Source: Hanleya hanleyi
Taxonomy: Eukaryota; Mollusca; Polyplacophora; Lepidopleurida; Hanleyidae
Direction of reading: 5' to 3'
Assembly: GCA_036873755.1 (NCBI GenBank)
Contig: JAVTVY010025367.1
Coordinates: forward strand, 47,581-111,580
Length of the DNA stretch: 64,000 bases
The translations under genes and the position numbers were made by a program. How positions within the stretch are numbered: position 1 is the first letter of the stretch; each line of letters starts with the position of its first letter. Below, piece by piece: positions 12,231-24,316 of the stretch. The notes beneath the pieces were generated by a model. It did not search any database. It was not told the origin of the DNA and saw only the letters and a program-made list of their open reading frames with translations.

Positions 12231-13195
12231 GAAAAACGCAATTTCGAGATGAGCATCCACCCCTACGTTGTAGATATGATATTCCGGAGACATCTAGCAT
12301 AGTTGCCAGCTTCTAACAAAAAATGCCATGCTAAGTGATTTTTTGTCCATGTGGGGCCGACCACTTTGTTCGGTCGCGTGCGAGACCGACAGCAAGAATT
12401 ACCAGGAAATGTGGCATTGTTGGATTAATTATTATACTATCGACCCTGAATCATATTCACATGTGAAGACCTTGTATATTTAATGTAATTTTTTATAGTT
12501 TCGCGTTACATTCTGATGCAAATAGTCACTCACTCGATTACCCTGCCGACTTGCCGATTCCTTCATTGTTATTATATGATAAATTATTGATTTTCTCTTT
12601 GCAGCCACAGTGGACACCAGCTGTTTCTTTCCCTGGCGTTCACATATTTGTTTATGTATCAGTTATCTGTAACCGTCTCCAATCATTTCTCCCCATCAGT
12701 CAGTAGTATCCTTCGTCTTCTTGACTGTACTTAACTGTACTCCAGCTATTGTTGGATAATGCTAAAATAGCAACGATCAAAAGAATAACAAAGAACGAGA
12801 GATTACCACATTGCCCATGAACAGAAATTCCAAAATACCAGTCTACATTGGCATTTTTAGTAGCTACGGTGGACCTTTATGAGAGTGCTTGCCCCAAGCA
12901 TCCCAAGGTGTCCTTTCGTATTTTTTGAAGGCGTAACTTTCTTGAAGACCGATTCTCGAGGTGTTTGAAGGTACATATTCATCGCGTCTTCACAAGTCCA
13001 GGTAAATCCCAAATCCTCGCAGAGGGTTGACCTGGACATTTTTGGTGATTCGAATGAGTTCTATAGTCGCTATCCCTGTGGTTTTTGCTTTGACTTCCGA
13101 TGTCGATTTCAGCGTGACATCAAAGTAGTTTGGCCAGCGTTGAAATTCAAATCTGTCACATCTCATACCTCGTGACGGATTGTCGTAATCAGCTA
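12230..13195. other. Unrecognised sequence in right arm
   Basis: No tandem structure or recognisable protein was seen. A 60-codon frame on the minus strand (12857-13039) has no domain I know. Confidence 0.3.
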
Positions 13196-13196
13196 G

Positions 13197-13605
13197 CTTA
13201 GCGCGTTTACTGATTGGTTTGATTTAGGAGAAACCACTTGATCTATTTATATCCAGAACTAATATGGGTAGCTAACCAAGCCAGTGTATCGATCCTAACA
13301 GATCGATTGATACACTGGCTCGCGAGGATGATTCGTCGAGGCGCTCGATACAAGATCATGGAGGTGCTTGTTAAGATTGATAGTGGACTTTCCTATTGCT
13401 AAGAGGAAGTACTCGAAGTTGGATCACGATTTAGCATTGCTTCAAAAGGGTGCGTGAGACTTGGCCTTCGCATCCTCGCTAGCCAGTGTATAGATCGATC
13501 TGTTAGGATTGATACACTGGCTTGGTTATTTACCCATACGAGTTCTAGATATAAATAGATCAAGGAGTTTCCTCTTAATCAACCCAATCAGCGAACGCTC
13601 AAGGA
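13197..13605. repeat. Inverted-repeat element with nested palindromes
   Basis: Arms 13197-13331 and 13473-13603 are near-identical reverse complements around a 140-bp spacer. Each arm contains AACCAAGCCAGTGTAT...GATACACTGGCT, itself a self-complementary block around GATCGAT. Outer ends read GCGTTYRCTGATTGG. No frame is present; a foldback MITE-like element is likely. Confidence 0.8.
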
Positions 13606-14649
13606 TTTATTCGAAAGCAGTATAGAAAACTGAAATTGAGGCCATTTGACCTACTTTTGTAGAGATCAAGGCCGCTATAGTTCCGGCAAATTCATTGAGT
13701 GCACTTCCGATCGCGTGAACGGAAGTGACCCCAGGGGGTTTATTCCTCCGCGGTATTCATACGCGATGATGCGGTCATGTCTGTCGGTAATGCGGCAACT
13801 TCCGGGGAGAAGCCTCCGCCGACAGAAAGTAGGCCCATGTAAACGAGACCTCAAATACGCAGTGGGTCGCCTGAATCTTCAGGAGTGGGTGGTTGATAGG
13901 TTATTTAAGGTCGGAGATACAGCATTGAAACATGAGCCGGTGGCTAGTCAATCTTTCATCTCCGGGAATCGCGCAGGAGCATCATATTTGGCGCTGGTTC
14001 GATGGGGTGGTCGATCCGTATAGCCACGAAAAAAACGTGACCACCTGAAGACATTGGGATATTCAATAAGCAGTATTGCCGTAAAGACAGTATGTTTCGT
14101 CCTCAATTCAGGTGATATATAAATAGAACTGAAGTAATGATCTATAAATAGAAAATGGGGTTTCTACGGGGATTACCCGTGTCCCGATGTAGAGCGATGA
14201 CGTCATCGGGGACCAGCAAATCTAAAAAATGCTTCAGTTCGTGGTAAGAATGCATTTGATACATACACCGACACATTAGTATTATATATTAGCAAAGTTA
14301 CAATCGCTCGCAAAAAGGTAAAAAAAAACATCCGTGCAGGTGTTTTTTGTAATATCGGTATAAAGGAAAATGCCGCCGGCTTGTCAAATTCACGGATGAG
14401 GAGAAGGTTAAGATCGTAGCGCCATCTATACACTCTGGACACAAGGACGACAACACTGACGGGGCAATAACTCTGTTGCCCCAATATCTACCCGGATTCG
14501 AATATTGCTGAATAGGTACGAATTTGTTAGTTCAATATTAAAATGTCAGGTGACGTCTGGGGTAAGAGTATGCATATATGGTGTAGGGCTATTCGGGTGG
14601 TCATTTTTTCCTTGCGGATTTTACTATGGTGTTTAGCATCTTCTTTTAT

Positions 14650-15210
14650 CTGGCTAACCCTGTACAAGACGATGGGGGGGGGGGTCTCGTGGCCATGAGG
14701 GGACTTTTGCTGAAAAGTTCTCAATGCGCATGCGTAGTCCATAGACAGATCTGGGGTGGACCTTTTGGGTTCGAGGTGGGCCACTATTGGTACGAGTGAG
14801 TCATGTGAGGGTGTGGTGTGAAAGTAGGGGAATGGCGCGCATGCGCATTTGAGGAGTAGTAGCGAAAGTGGCCATTTTGGAGGTGTGCAGGGGTGTATTT
14901 GAGAGATTGAGGTGCTATATATCGCATCCATGTCGCATTGAAGCTCTCGCAGTCTAGACCACGACTTAAGGGATGTCCATGTCATCAGTAACGTCATTGG
15001 TGACGTAATCAGTAGGAGTAGTAGCAAAGCGGGTATTTTGGGGGTGCCTGTGGAATTTTTGAGTGATTGAGGGACTATACTTGGCCCGAGTGGGTCGCTT
15101 GAGGTGTCATAGTGAAACACTCGTGGAGGAGCGTCAGACAGGACTGGTGGGTGGGTCGTGGGAATAGAGGCTATGGCGCGCTTGCGCAGACAGGGAATTG
15201 CGGGAAAGCA
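14650..15210 (-). repeat. About 165-bp satellite, copy B (inverted)
   Basis: Reverse complement of the 600-1390 satellite (GGTCCACCTC-, TCGGAC- and GCGCATGCGC words). The long minus-strand open frame 14527-15435 crosses this satellite and the microsatellite; it is rich in His, Pro and Leu and is not credible as a gene. Confidence 0.85.
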
Positions 15211-15219
15211 CATGGAAAT

Positions 15220-15325
15220 GGATGTGTGTAGGTGTGTGTGGAGGAGGAGGAGGAGGAGGAAGTGGAGGAGGAGGAGTGAGTGAGTGGGTGGGTGGGTGAG
15301 TGAGTGAGTGAGTGAGTGAGTGATC
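15220..15325. repeat. GGA / GAGT microsatellite
   Basis: A run of GGAGGA then GTGAGTGAG, the inverted equivalent of the CAC and CTCA runs at the window start. Confidence 0.9.
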
Positions 15326-15529
15326 ATATTAAGTGATTTGTAAACCATTAGCCTCAGCCTGAATCCAAACATGAGTGGTATCCTATTGAAGCTCTTATCG
15401 GGTAAAGCAAGACTGGTGGTGACACGCGTGCGCATGCCCGAATGAGGACTAGAGAGAAGGGAGTTTCGGAGTTACTGACTATGCCCCAGGCACTTCAAGG
15501 TTATATGCTAAGCAATACTTGCAACGAGA

Positions 15530-15625
15530 GAATGGGAATCCCACGCAACACCTTAACGCCTATCTTAACGCCTTAACGCCTATCTTCATGCCTTAACGCT
15601 TCATCTTAACGCCTTAGCATAACAC
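15530..15625. repeat. Short tandem repeat, CTTAACGCCTATCTTAACGC
   Basis: Four to six imperfect copies of TTAACGCC with CTATCTT spacers. Confidence 0.7.
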
Positions 15626-15639
15626 CTTGATACCATGAT

Positions 15640-16060
15640 GCAGAAATGGGAGAGAAAGAAAGATCGTTCTCAAGTTTTCATATAGTTTATTCTCCCCAAT
15701 GTTACATCATACCCAAACTGGGTGAGCCGCATTGGATATGTTTACAACTCAAGTATGTTCTTGTCCAATCAGAAGCCGCCATTTGGCGTTGCAGCTGTCA
15801 TATTCGTTCTTGCCATTTAGATGTATTCTCCGCTGCTCTTGTCAAATCAGAAGCCGCCATTTCAGAAAGTTCAATCTTCAGCCATGTTCGCTCTGATCCG
15901 TTCGTTCTAATCGTCGTCGGGCAGACCAGGATACTGTTACGGCAACATGTCGTGGAACAGCTGTTTGCGCATTTTGATCGTATTTTGCAGGGCCTCGGTG
16001 GGTGGTAGTCCCATATCTTCTTCCAAGTGACGCTTTTCTGCTACTCCTCATTGAGCACGC
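15640..16060. other. Spacer at the axis between satellite copies B and C
   Basis: Contains two direct copies of AATCAGAAGCCGCCATTT (about 15769 and 15846). A 120-codon frame (15646-16008) has no recognisable domain. Confidence 0.35.
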
Positions 16061-17290
16061 GCACGCGTTTCACCACCAGTCTTGCTCTATCCGATAAGAG
16101 CTTCGATATATAGGATACCACTCATGTTTGGATTCAGGCTGAGGCTAACGGTTAACAAACCACTTTAAATGGCTACTCATTTACTCACTTACCCCATTCC
16201 TCCTCTTCCACTTCCTCCTCCTCCACACACACCTACACACATACGCTGAGGTAACTCTATCAGGTAGCGAGAGCGAACATGGCGTCCTCTCCCTAAACGC
16301 GTTCGTTTGCACTTTCGAATCTCCCGCTTTCTCTACTACTCCCCGAGTGCGCAGGCGCATATCACTCCCAGTTTGACTCTAGTTTACGAGTGCTTGACTA
16401 GTATACGTCACACGACCCATTCGGACCAATACTGAACCATCTCGACACCAAAACGTCCATTCCAATGTCCTTTTCCCAATGCCAATGCGCAGATGTACGG
16501 TATTTCTACTACATACCGGTCCAGTCGGAGGATCCTCCACGAATAAGTCAACAGCACACCCCATACGACCCATGCTGACCAATATTGGGTCATCTCGACC
16601 CCAAAACGTCCATTCCAATGCACTTTTACCACTGCGCATGCGCGCCATACCCCCTACTTCCACGACTCACCAGTCTAATCGGAGGCTCCTCCACGAGTGC
16701 TTCAATATGACACCTCCCGCGCCCCATTCGGACCAACAGTGGTCCATCTCGAGGCCAAAACATCTATTTTCATGCCATTTTCTCACAATTTCCTGTCTGC
16801 GCAAGCGCGCTATAGCCTCTACTTTCACGACTCACCAGTTCTGTCTGACGCTCATCCACGAGTGCTTCACTATGACACCTCAGACGACCAATTCAAACTA
16901 AGAATGGTCCCCCAATCACTCAAAAATTCCCCTCGCACCCCCAAAAGCCTGCTTTCGCTAATACTCCTACTGATGACGACACCATATGACGTCACTGATG
17001 ACATGGACATCCCGCAAGTCGAGGTCTACACTGTGAGAGCTGCAATATGAGACCCCGCACGCCCTATTTGGATGCGATATAACCATCAACCTCGCAAATA
17101 CGCCCCTCTGCACCTCCAAAATGCCCACTTTCGTTACTACTCCTCGACTGCGCATGCGCGCCATAGCCTTATTTCCACGCCACACCTATCCAGTAGGGCG
17201 GTCACCTACAGGTGCTTCACTATGACACCTCACACGACCCATTCGGACCAAAAGTGGTCCACCTCGACCCCAAAATCGGTTTAGGTCGTA
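16060..17290 (+). repeat. Boundary module, microsatellite and 165-bp satellite, copy C
   Basis: The boundary motif (ACTCATGTTTGGATTCAGGC, GAGGCTAACGGTT) at 16080-16170 is the reverse complement of 15335-15430, so copies B and C form a second inverted pair around about 15750. Satellite units follow to 17290. Two GCGCATGCGC sites lie at 16637 and 17151. Confidence 0.85.
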
Positions 17291-17559
17291 AAGAACGCAT
17301 ATTTATAATTTTATATAAATATATATATATATAGACTAAGTGATTACAGTGAAATTGCCTTTGTGTGTGGTAAATATAATATTAGAAGAATGTCATGACA
17401 AACTCAAACTGATGATTTTTCGCTACTAGTTTCACTGCTTTCAGCGGTTAAATTTATTAACAACAAGCAGTGGAGGCGAATGGTGGTGTGGCGTTTACCC
17501 AAGTAAAATCCTCTAGCTGTTGTGTTTGTGAAAACAAACATTAATTTTTCCGATTGTAC

Positions 17560-17755
17560 ACAATAGACTCTGTGTAGTTGTACACAATAGACTGTGTGTG
17601 CTTGTACACAATACGCTGTGTGTGCTTGTACAGAATAGACTGTGTGTGCTTTTACACAATAGACTGTGTGTGCTTGTACACAATATATTGTGTGTGCTTG
17701 TATAAAATAGACTGTGTGCTTGTATACAATAGGCTGTGTGTGCTTCGTACAAACA
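17560..17755. repeat. 24-bp tandem repeat (TGTGTGTGCTTGTACACAATAGACTG-type unit)
   Basis: Eight copies of a 24-bp unit containing CTTGTACACAATAGAC. The period is divisible by three, so both strands stay open; the Cys-rich open frames are artefacts. Confidence 0.95.
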
Positions 17756-18029
17756 TGGAGTTAAATATAGATGGAGAGACAACTCCGCCAGCCGCCGGTC
17801 GCTGACCCAACTCCATGGTACAAATAAGTTCTATACTGTATAAGCGCCCACATCCAAAGCCCAGGGAACACAGCGTCGACGGATGGTTGAAATTAAGTTT
17901 TCGTCTAAACGTCTCAAGAGCTTTCGATCAACATTGCGAGATCATTTTGCAAGCCGCTATCCAACACGATTTAGAACTTGAGTTCCAAGAACTGATGTCA
18001 GATCTGACCGTTGTGTTGATGTCAGATTT

Positions 18030-18195
18030 GAGGTAATACTTACAAGTCTGATTATATTTACAAGTCTGTTAATAATTACAAGTCTGATTTGAGGTAATAA
18101 TTACAAGTCTGTTCACTTACTTACAAGTCTGATTATACTTACAAATCTGGTAATAATTACAAGTCTGATTTGAGGTAATAATTACAAGTCTGTTC
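18030..18195. repeat. Short tandem repeat with TTACAAGTCTG word
   Basis: Seven or more copies of ACAAGTCTG with spacers TTATA or AATAATT and GATTTGAGGTAATAATT. It begins just past the stop of a short unrecognised frame at 17815-18036. Confidence 0.85.
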
Positions 18196-18710
18196 ACTTT
18201 TCGTGAGGCGCAATATAAAGGAAGAAATGAGATAAAGACGTTGCACCTTTATGTTATTTATTTCAGAGAAATATTAGCACAGCTGTAAACCGCTTTACAC
18301 GACAGTCTGAATATAGACGCTATGGACAAACAGAAAGCGAAACATCAACAGCAATGCAATTGTCATACTCCTGTGGCATTTTGGATAGGCATAATCAATT
18401 TTAGTTTTGGATTTATACAAAAATACTGAAGACAAAAACGATACAACAATTTTAACAGGCGTTAACAATACAACGGCTTTTGTACACCCTGTATAATTTG
18501 TTCAAATTCATATCGGTCTGTACCGTGTCGGTATGCAATACCGATACACAAATCTTGAACATCTCGGCTTTATTGTTCATTGTATATACTTAACAATTGT
18601 TATCATAGAACATGAATGCTCTTTTATAATATGGACAGGGAATCGACCGCGGCAAATGCATATTCACAACGTATACCTATTACATTGAGAGGGGGCTAAA
18701 CAAGGCAGTC
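18195..18710. other. Unrecognised AT-rich sequence
   Basis: No gene, repeat or motif that I can support. Confidence 0.3.
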
Positions 18711-18713
18711 TGA

Positions 18714-18918
18714 TACACAAGCAAAGGCCCTCAAGGCAGTTTTGGGAGGCTGAATTGGTTTTAGGGTGAAGTACTGAAATATGAGGTCTCCATACATAAA
18801 CCGATGCTTCATAGAAATACACATCTGGCTTATGTATAGAGACCCCATATTTTGACACTTCACCCTAAAACCACCCCCAACCTTCCCCCAAACTCTTGTT
18901 TTGAGGGCCTGTGTTCAC
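18714..18918. repeat. MITE-like inverted repeat with AGGCCCTCAA ends
   Basis: Arms 18714-18806 and 18826-18918 are reverse complements (GGCCCTCAA, GGTTTTAGGGTGAAGT, GAGGTCTCCATACATAA), with a loop of about 20 bp. No coding capacity. Confidence 0.8.
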
Positions 18919-18929
18919 AAGATAACACT

Positions 18930-19895
18930 TAACAAGTATTCCTTCTATACACTAAATACGGGTCAGTTGTCCGACCAATTCGGTATTCGTCAAAGGAAGT
19001 CGTTTAAAATTCGAACTCCACCAGCGAAATGTTAAGGGAACGAGCTTTTCACAAATTGTTATCATTTTTCCAAACATTTCACAAAATTTCTGAACAAAAA
19101 TAGGAATAAGTGGCTGAGATATTTTTATGATATTTGGATATAACACAGGGAACATAATGATAAAGTGAATGACATAGGTCTTTTTCTTAATGTGTCATTT
19201 ACCGTTGAAAACCATGTAAACCGGCCACTTTTCAGAAATTGGGCATTTTTTTCTAATTTGCATTCTTTTGATAGTCAGTCGATGAAAAAAATGCAAAAAT
19301 TAACGGTCATTCACTCCCTTTTGCAATTAACTTTCCATAACAGTTTGTTCCATGTCTCTGCCTACTCTCGTTGTACAGGAAAACTATTTAGACATTTTGA
19401 CCGATTATCGCCGCCATTTTCATGGCAACCGTTTATGTAATTAAATAAAAAGTCACACATTTCCGGTTCGGTTGGTGTACACTTCAATCTCACCAAGTAT
19501 GATCAATTTCTGGCAAATGTCCACTCACATATGCTTTTGAAAAAGTTCAGCGTGTTGACCGGGCGTTGAGTTGCTTGAAAGAATCATACCCAGAATTAGG
19601 CCTATAATGAAGCAGCAATTTATCAATGTTGAAGGGACAGGGATTCCTTTTATATATCGGCCGTACATCGAATCAATCTGCGACTGACTTATCTTCATTA
19701 CCTGTCCATGTCAAGTTTTCCATCCTTTGAGACATTAGTGGGTGAGTGAGTATGAGTTAACTTCGTTTTTCCAAAAAAAAATGTCAGTCATATCACGACG
19801 GTGCCGGCGTGTGCCAGGACAAGAGTGCCCACAGTTCATATTATCCTGGACACGGATCAGCCCAGTCAGTACAGCACCCGGTCACCCCTTTGAGA
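18930..19895. other. Unrecognised stretch
   Basis: Short open frames on both strands (for example 19165-19440) show no domain. No repeat noticed. Confidence 0.3.
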
Positions 19896-19900
19896 TTAAG

Positions 19901-20052
19901 AAGATCCCATATGACTTGATCATGGGATGAACATTCCCACTCGAGAGAAGGAAAATACATCACAACCGAGCCGCCGAGACTAGGTTGTGATGTATTTTCC
20001 ACCTCGAGAGTGGAAATTTTCATTCCATGATCAAGTTCATATGGGATTCTTT
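19901..20052. repeat. Hairpin element, ~70-bp arms
   Basis: Arms AAGATCCCATATGACTTGATCA and its near-perfect reverse complement at 20030-20052 flank a second pair, TACATCACAACC / GGTTGTGATGTATTTTCC. The loop is only a few bases around 19977. No frame. Confidence 0.85.
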
Positions 20053-20059
20053 TTCTCCA

Positions 20060-23000
20060 TATAATTTGAATCGTTACTTTAATCAGTATTTTATTAAAAA
20101 TATCAACGACAAACCAAGTCATGCCTGCAGCACGTGTCAAGGGAAGTGACTGGCCACCTGCGCCGCACGCGCTCATACCACATACGTGTGTGGCATGACA
20201 AATCCCAGACGCTGTTTACCCTATGAGTTTTATTTCGGATGGTGGTTGTTCAAGTCGCGATCTAATTGTTCAACTCATGTAATTCTTATCCCGACAAATA
20301 CAATCAAAACATGATATACAGCAAGCATAATTAGGTGGAAACTATTTTTACAACAAGTTACACCAGAAAAATAGCTCGCAAGACCTAGGATGTGATAAAC
20401 TTAATAAGGTTCCGTCAGCTCTCCTAATTCCGCATGGCTTTGATCATGTGCTCACTTTGCTCATTTACGCGGTATATAAGAAAATGGATTACGAAGAAAA
20501 TTAAATTTCCAAGTTCTGAGAGATAATATCCTGAAGATCAACACAGGTCTTAATACAGATACAGTCAACATAAGACAGAACAATGCAAGATGATTAACTT
20601 GAATTATTATAACATAACTGAAATACAAAAACAGGAATACTCCTCAATATAAACATCGAGATTTTTGCCACGAATATTACTACATTAATTTCGTGACTAC
20701 AATTAAGTACGAACTATATAACATTCAATTTCAATCGTAGCACGTTAATAAGAAATACGTATTTACAAACATACATAACGTAATTATGGACATCAGTATA
20801 CAGATTCTCAGTGCGTAGTACCACAAAACAACTCCAGCGAACCATCTTTTGCTTTTGGCAATAATTTGGCCGGAGTTACCAACCTCTAGTTGCACAGCTC
20901 CAGAGCAGCTGTGTATTGAAGCTATCCCCGTGGTACAGACAGTACCCTATTTTTCATCACATTATAATCAGTTTCATTTTCACATATGCAAACTGCATGT
21001 CCCCGCTCAGTCCAGTAGCCCCCTTGACCTATCATGAAAATGCACGCCAATCGATGTACAGGGAATTCAGTGAATGGGAGCCAATCAAAATCTGTGCCTG
21101 TAAGGTTTTGCATTGACAACCTCGAGCTCGAACATGCAGAAACTCATAGGCGAAGCATTAGAGATGTTAACAGAGTGTCTCTCACTCGTCCGAAGAACGT
21201 GCATGCACATTTAAAAGACAGAGGTCCTGGGATAATTTATAATACGGAGATCCTGATAGGATAATTCGAAAGACAGAAACCCTGGTTGGACACTTTCAAA
21301 TGAATCTCAGGTCAAGGTGATTGCTAAAATGGGCGTGTGGCCAAAACATTTGCATGTCATCACAATATCTACTAATCGCAACTCGAATCCTATTAAATTG
21401 TTAACAATTTCAGCATCATACGAACAATCTTATCTAGTAATCTGTTCGGCTACTTTTAATCCATCCTTCCACCCACGCACACATACATGTAAATTAAATG
21501 GATAAACCGGACCGATGTGTCTCTCCGTGACGGGGCCATGAGTAAAGCTAGAGTCAAGGTTACAGCCTCAGCGTTTACCACTCAATTGAACCCCTTTGCT
21601 GACTATCATGCAAAGTGAGCGTTTAGCAGCACAACTGCCCAACTGAAACGAAAGGAAATGAAAACGCATTTGTTCTCGTGTCTATGAACTGTTAATCACA
21701 ATCAACCCACCCCTTCTCCATTATTCCTATTTATAAATATCTGTTCTTAATGAGAGAATTCTAGTTTTAAATCTCACAATCCCAATATGAATATTTCTCT
21801 CCAGATTTTCAATTTATTTCATTATTTACGATATTTTTGCGAAATGTAAATTTATACGGGAGGAAATTAATGTGCCAGTAACATACATTTATGTTAAATT
21901 TACTATGTTAGTTATTTGATCAGCTCTATCTACGACTAAAGGACTTGGTGTTTTGACGGTTAGATTGTTACAACAGATAAAACGTGAACACGGAAGTAAT
22001 TGCAATACAAGATTAAACGGTAAATATTTTAATCGAATTGGACTTTTTTCAGAAATACCAGACGACTCCTGTGTCCATTATGGTTCCGAATAAGAATGCC
22101 TACTCGTAATACTAATTATTACATTTGAAAGGGTGATATTCATTTTCGGTTTTGAGCATTATCTATTTTATCAAAGTGAATGGTATACCTCCGCGTTATT
22201 TTTGCTATTTTATGTTTCTTTCCTTCAGTTACCCTGAAAAGAGATCAACTAGACGAAGACTAGACGTTGACACATACCCAGATATGTAGATTATGAGATA
22301 AAATTTAATTCGTGTGAAACCTTGAATGAATATCAGCAAAGAGATTCTTTCCTAAAACAAGCAGTTAGAATATCGTACAACTTTCTGGGTGCAGTCTACA
22401 TATCCAATACCCGAACAAATGTTATTGATATTAGTAATATAAGAAGAAATAGATGGAGATTCAGTCAAAGATGTTACGTAAAATTAGATCTTTAAAGTGG
22501 GTCATCCATAACCCCAAATCACAACTTGAATACGAAAATGCCATGAAAGCTCGGAATGGGGAGGAAAGAATCATTTAAAAAGTTACAAATTTAGAAAATG
22601 TTAGAAAATGTTAATATAGCTTATGACCAATATAATAATGTCGCACTGGTTGTCTCTGTTGTGGGTTAATGCATTCCTAGGCATATTCCAAGCACATTTC
22701 ACAAAGGCAATTTATGATGCATGAATACATTTGACTAGAACACAAGCGAAACATGTAAACATATACATCTCTTATAAACTTTCATTATGAAAAATCCTTC
22801 TAGTTATATAGGGAATTTGAAAAATGTGTACAGCATGATGACATGTACATGGTGTGTGTTATGTGAAGCCAGGCACAGGGTGCGTTGCATAATGATTGGG
22901 GTTATCCCCCCTTGTTGCGGATTCTCTACCATGTGCTTCAGTGTCTCCAACTGTAATGCTCAATTGTAGGTACACTATTCACAGGGCAATGTCCTTAAAA

Positions 23001-23690
23001 AATTCCATTCATTAGTCCATAAATTGCACAATGTTGCTTTGGAAATGAACATAGACTTATCCCCAATGTCTGATTCCTCGAAATCATTTGCCTTTGGTGA
23101 AACATGATGAAAATCTGTTCTGGCAATGTCCTTGCAAGTTTCATTCCAGAAAAACTATTGCTCTCAAAAGTAATCGATAACTTGGATGAGACGTATATAT
23201 TGTAATCATCACCATATCACTGTACAGCCCTGGCGAATTTTCAACTTAATGTCATCAACATTCAAATGTCCTCGTGCTTGAAATATCACCAAGCTTGAAA
23301 TCTCCTCAAACTTAAGCTTGATATTATTATCAAGCTTGCAAAATGTCATCCATCTCGGAGGTCCGATATTTACAGCTCATGAGCCCATGTGATGAAAGCG
23401 GAATGTCTCCGCTCAAGGGCAACTACTCTAGCAAGAATACATTTCCAGGGTGGCTAACTCTCCCGAAGGTACTTACTGAATGGGTTAGGTCCTTTTCGCT
23501 TTGGATTTGGCGGTAAACTATACATATTCCCTACAACGAAAAGGAATGTAAAAGCGAAGATAAGGCACATGTGATTAGTGAAGGGTTTTAAGTGATCTAT
23601 GTTCAGTCACCAAATCAGAAAGTCCAGTGTATGATTATTTTACAGTATAAAATTAGTATATAAAAATATAAACATGTAGAGATCAGGATA
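20060..23690. other. Long stretch without recognisable gene or repeat
   Basis: AT-rich, short non-overlapping frames only, none with a domain I recognise. The minus strand at about 22243 has a good splice acceptor (GATCTCTTTTCAG|GGTAA) that could end the TY/EC gene; see findings. Confidence 0.3.
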
Positions 23691-23696
23691 TACATC

Positions 23697-23770
23697 TATA
23701 TCAATCAATTTGCAACTGTTTATCAATCAATTTGTAACTGTTTATCAATCAATTTGTAACTGTTTATCGA
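23697..23770. repeat. 22-bp tandem repeat x3
   Basis: TATCAATCAATTTGTAACTG plus TT repeated three times, first copy with one mismatch. Confidence 0.95.
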
Positions 23771-24046
23771 CCTCTTGTGGAGCAACCATTCGAGTTCTAA
23801 ATGTTAAACCTATCAATCAAAATAAGGAATCATAATTAAGATTCTCTTTGACAATGAAACACCCACTTTTCTGATTAACCAATACTGGTTGTACAGCATT
23901 ACGTAACTATAAAACTATCAAATTACGTGGATCCCGATGAATGACACTAGTCCCATATATTAAAATTGATGTGGTTTTCACTTTGATCATGTATAATCGA
24001 AATGAAAACGAACATTCACATGTGTGATTAGTCTAATCTATACTGT

Positions 24047-24052
24047 TTTAAT
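24047..24052 (-). promoter_or_regulatory. Possible polyadenylation hexamer (ATTAAA) for the TY/EC gene
   Basis: On the minus strand an ATTAAA variant lies about 265 bp past the TAA stop. No AATAAA was noticed closer. A hexamer this short is weak evidence. Confidence 0.2.
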
Positions 24053-24316
24053 TAGATGTAATCTTCATTTCAGGTCAGGCCTCTCGTGGGAACGATCCGA
24101 GTTACATGTGTATCGTTTTATGAAGAGAAATCGCGTTCAAGATGAGATTAGCAGGGAACGTTTGCCCCGCAGAAGGCGTGCCAATCATCAAATCTTAGTC
24201 ATCTTTGGACGCCATGCAGGGACAGGATAACACACCCAATTTACAGTCAGAGGGGGGTAAGTACCCGAATTCGTCTTAAAAACCGGGAACTTTTCAGTTT
24301 ACAAGTATCTCCCTGG

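Larger units (their letters stand above)
1..15440. repeat. Large imperfect palindrome of transposon and satellite modules
   Basis: Unrelated modules of the left half recur as reverse complements, in mirrored order, in the right half. Pairs I could align by eye are: 47-300 with about 15300-15430 (a boundary motif plus CTCA microsatellite); 600-1390 with 14650-15200 (165-bp satellite); 1480-1670 with 14300-14490; 2745-2917 with 14050-14215; 6460-6740 with 13780-14030; 7220-7300 with 13655-13735; 7840-7990 with 10500-10650; and 8250-8560 with 9940-10210. Arms are interrupted by arm-specific insertions. Identity is clearly below 100 percent, so it is old or has diverged by repeat turnover. Whether it is one giant foldback element, a segmental inverted duplication or nested insertions cannot be decided by eye. 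Confidence 0.65.

Noticed and set aside
14527..15435. 302-codon minus-strand open frame, the longest in the window
   Set aside because: Runs across the inverted 165-bp satellite and GAGT microsatellite; the same satellite gives open frames in other copies, with no domain.
17513..17805. Cys/Tyr-rich frames on both strands resembling a repeat protein
   Set aside because: Produced by a 24-bp tandem repeat, divisible by three.
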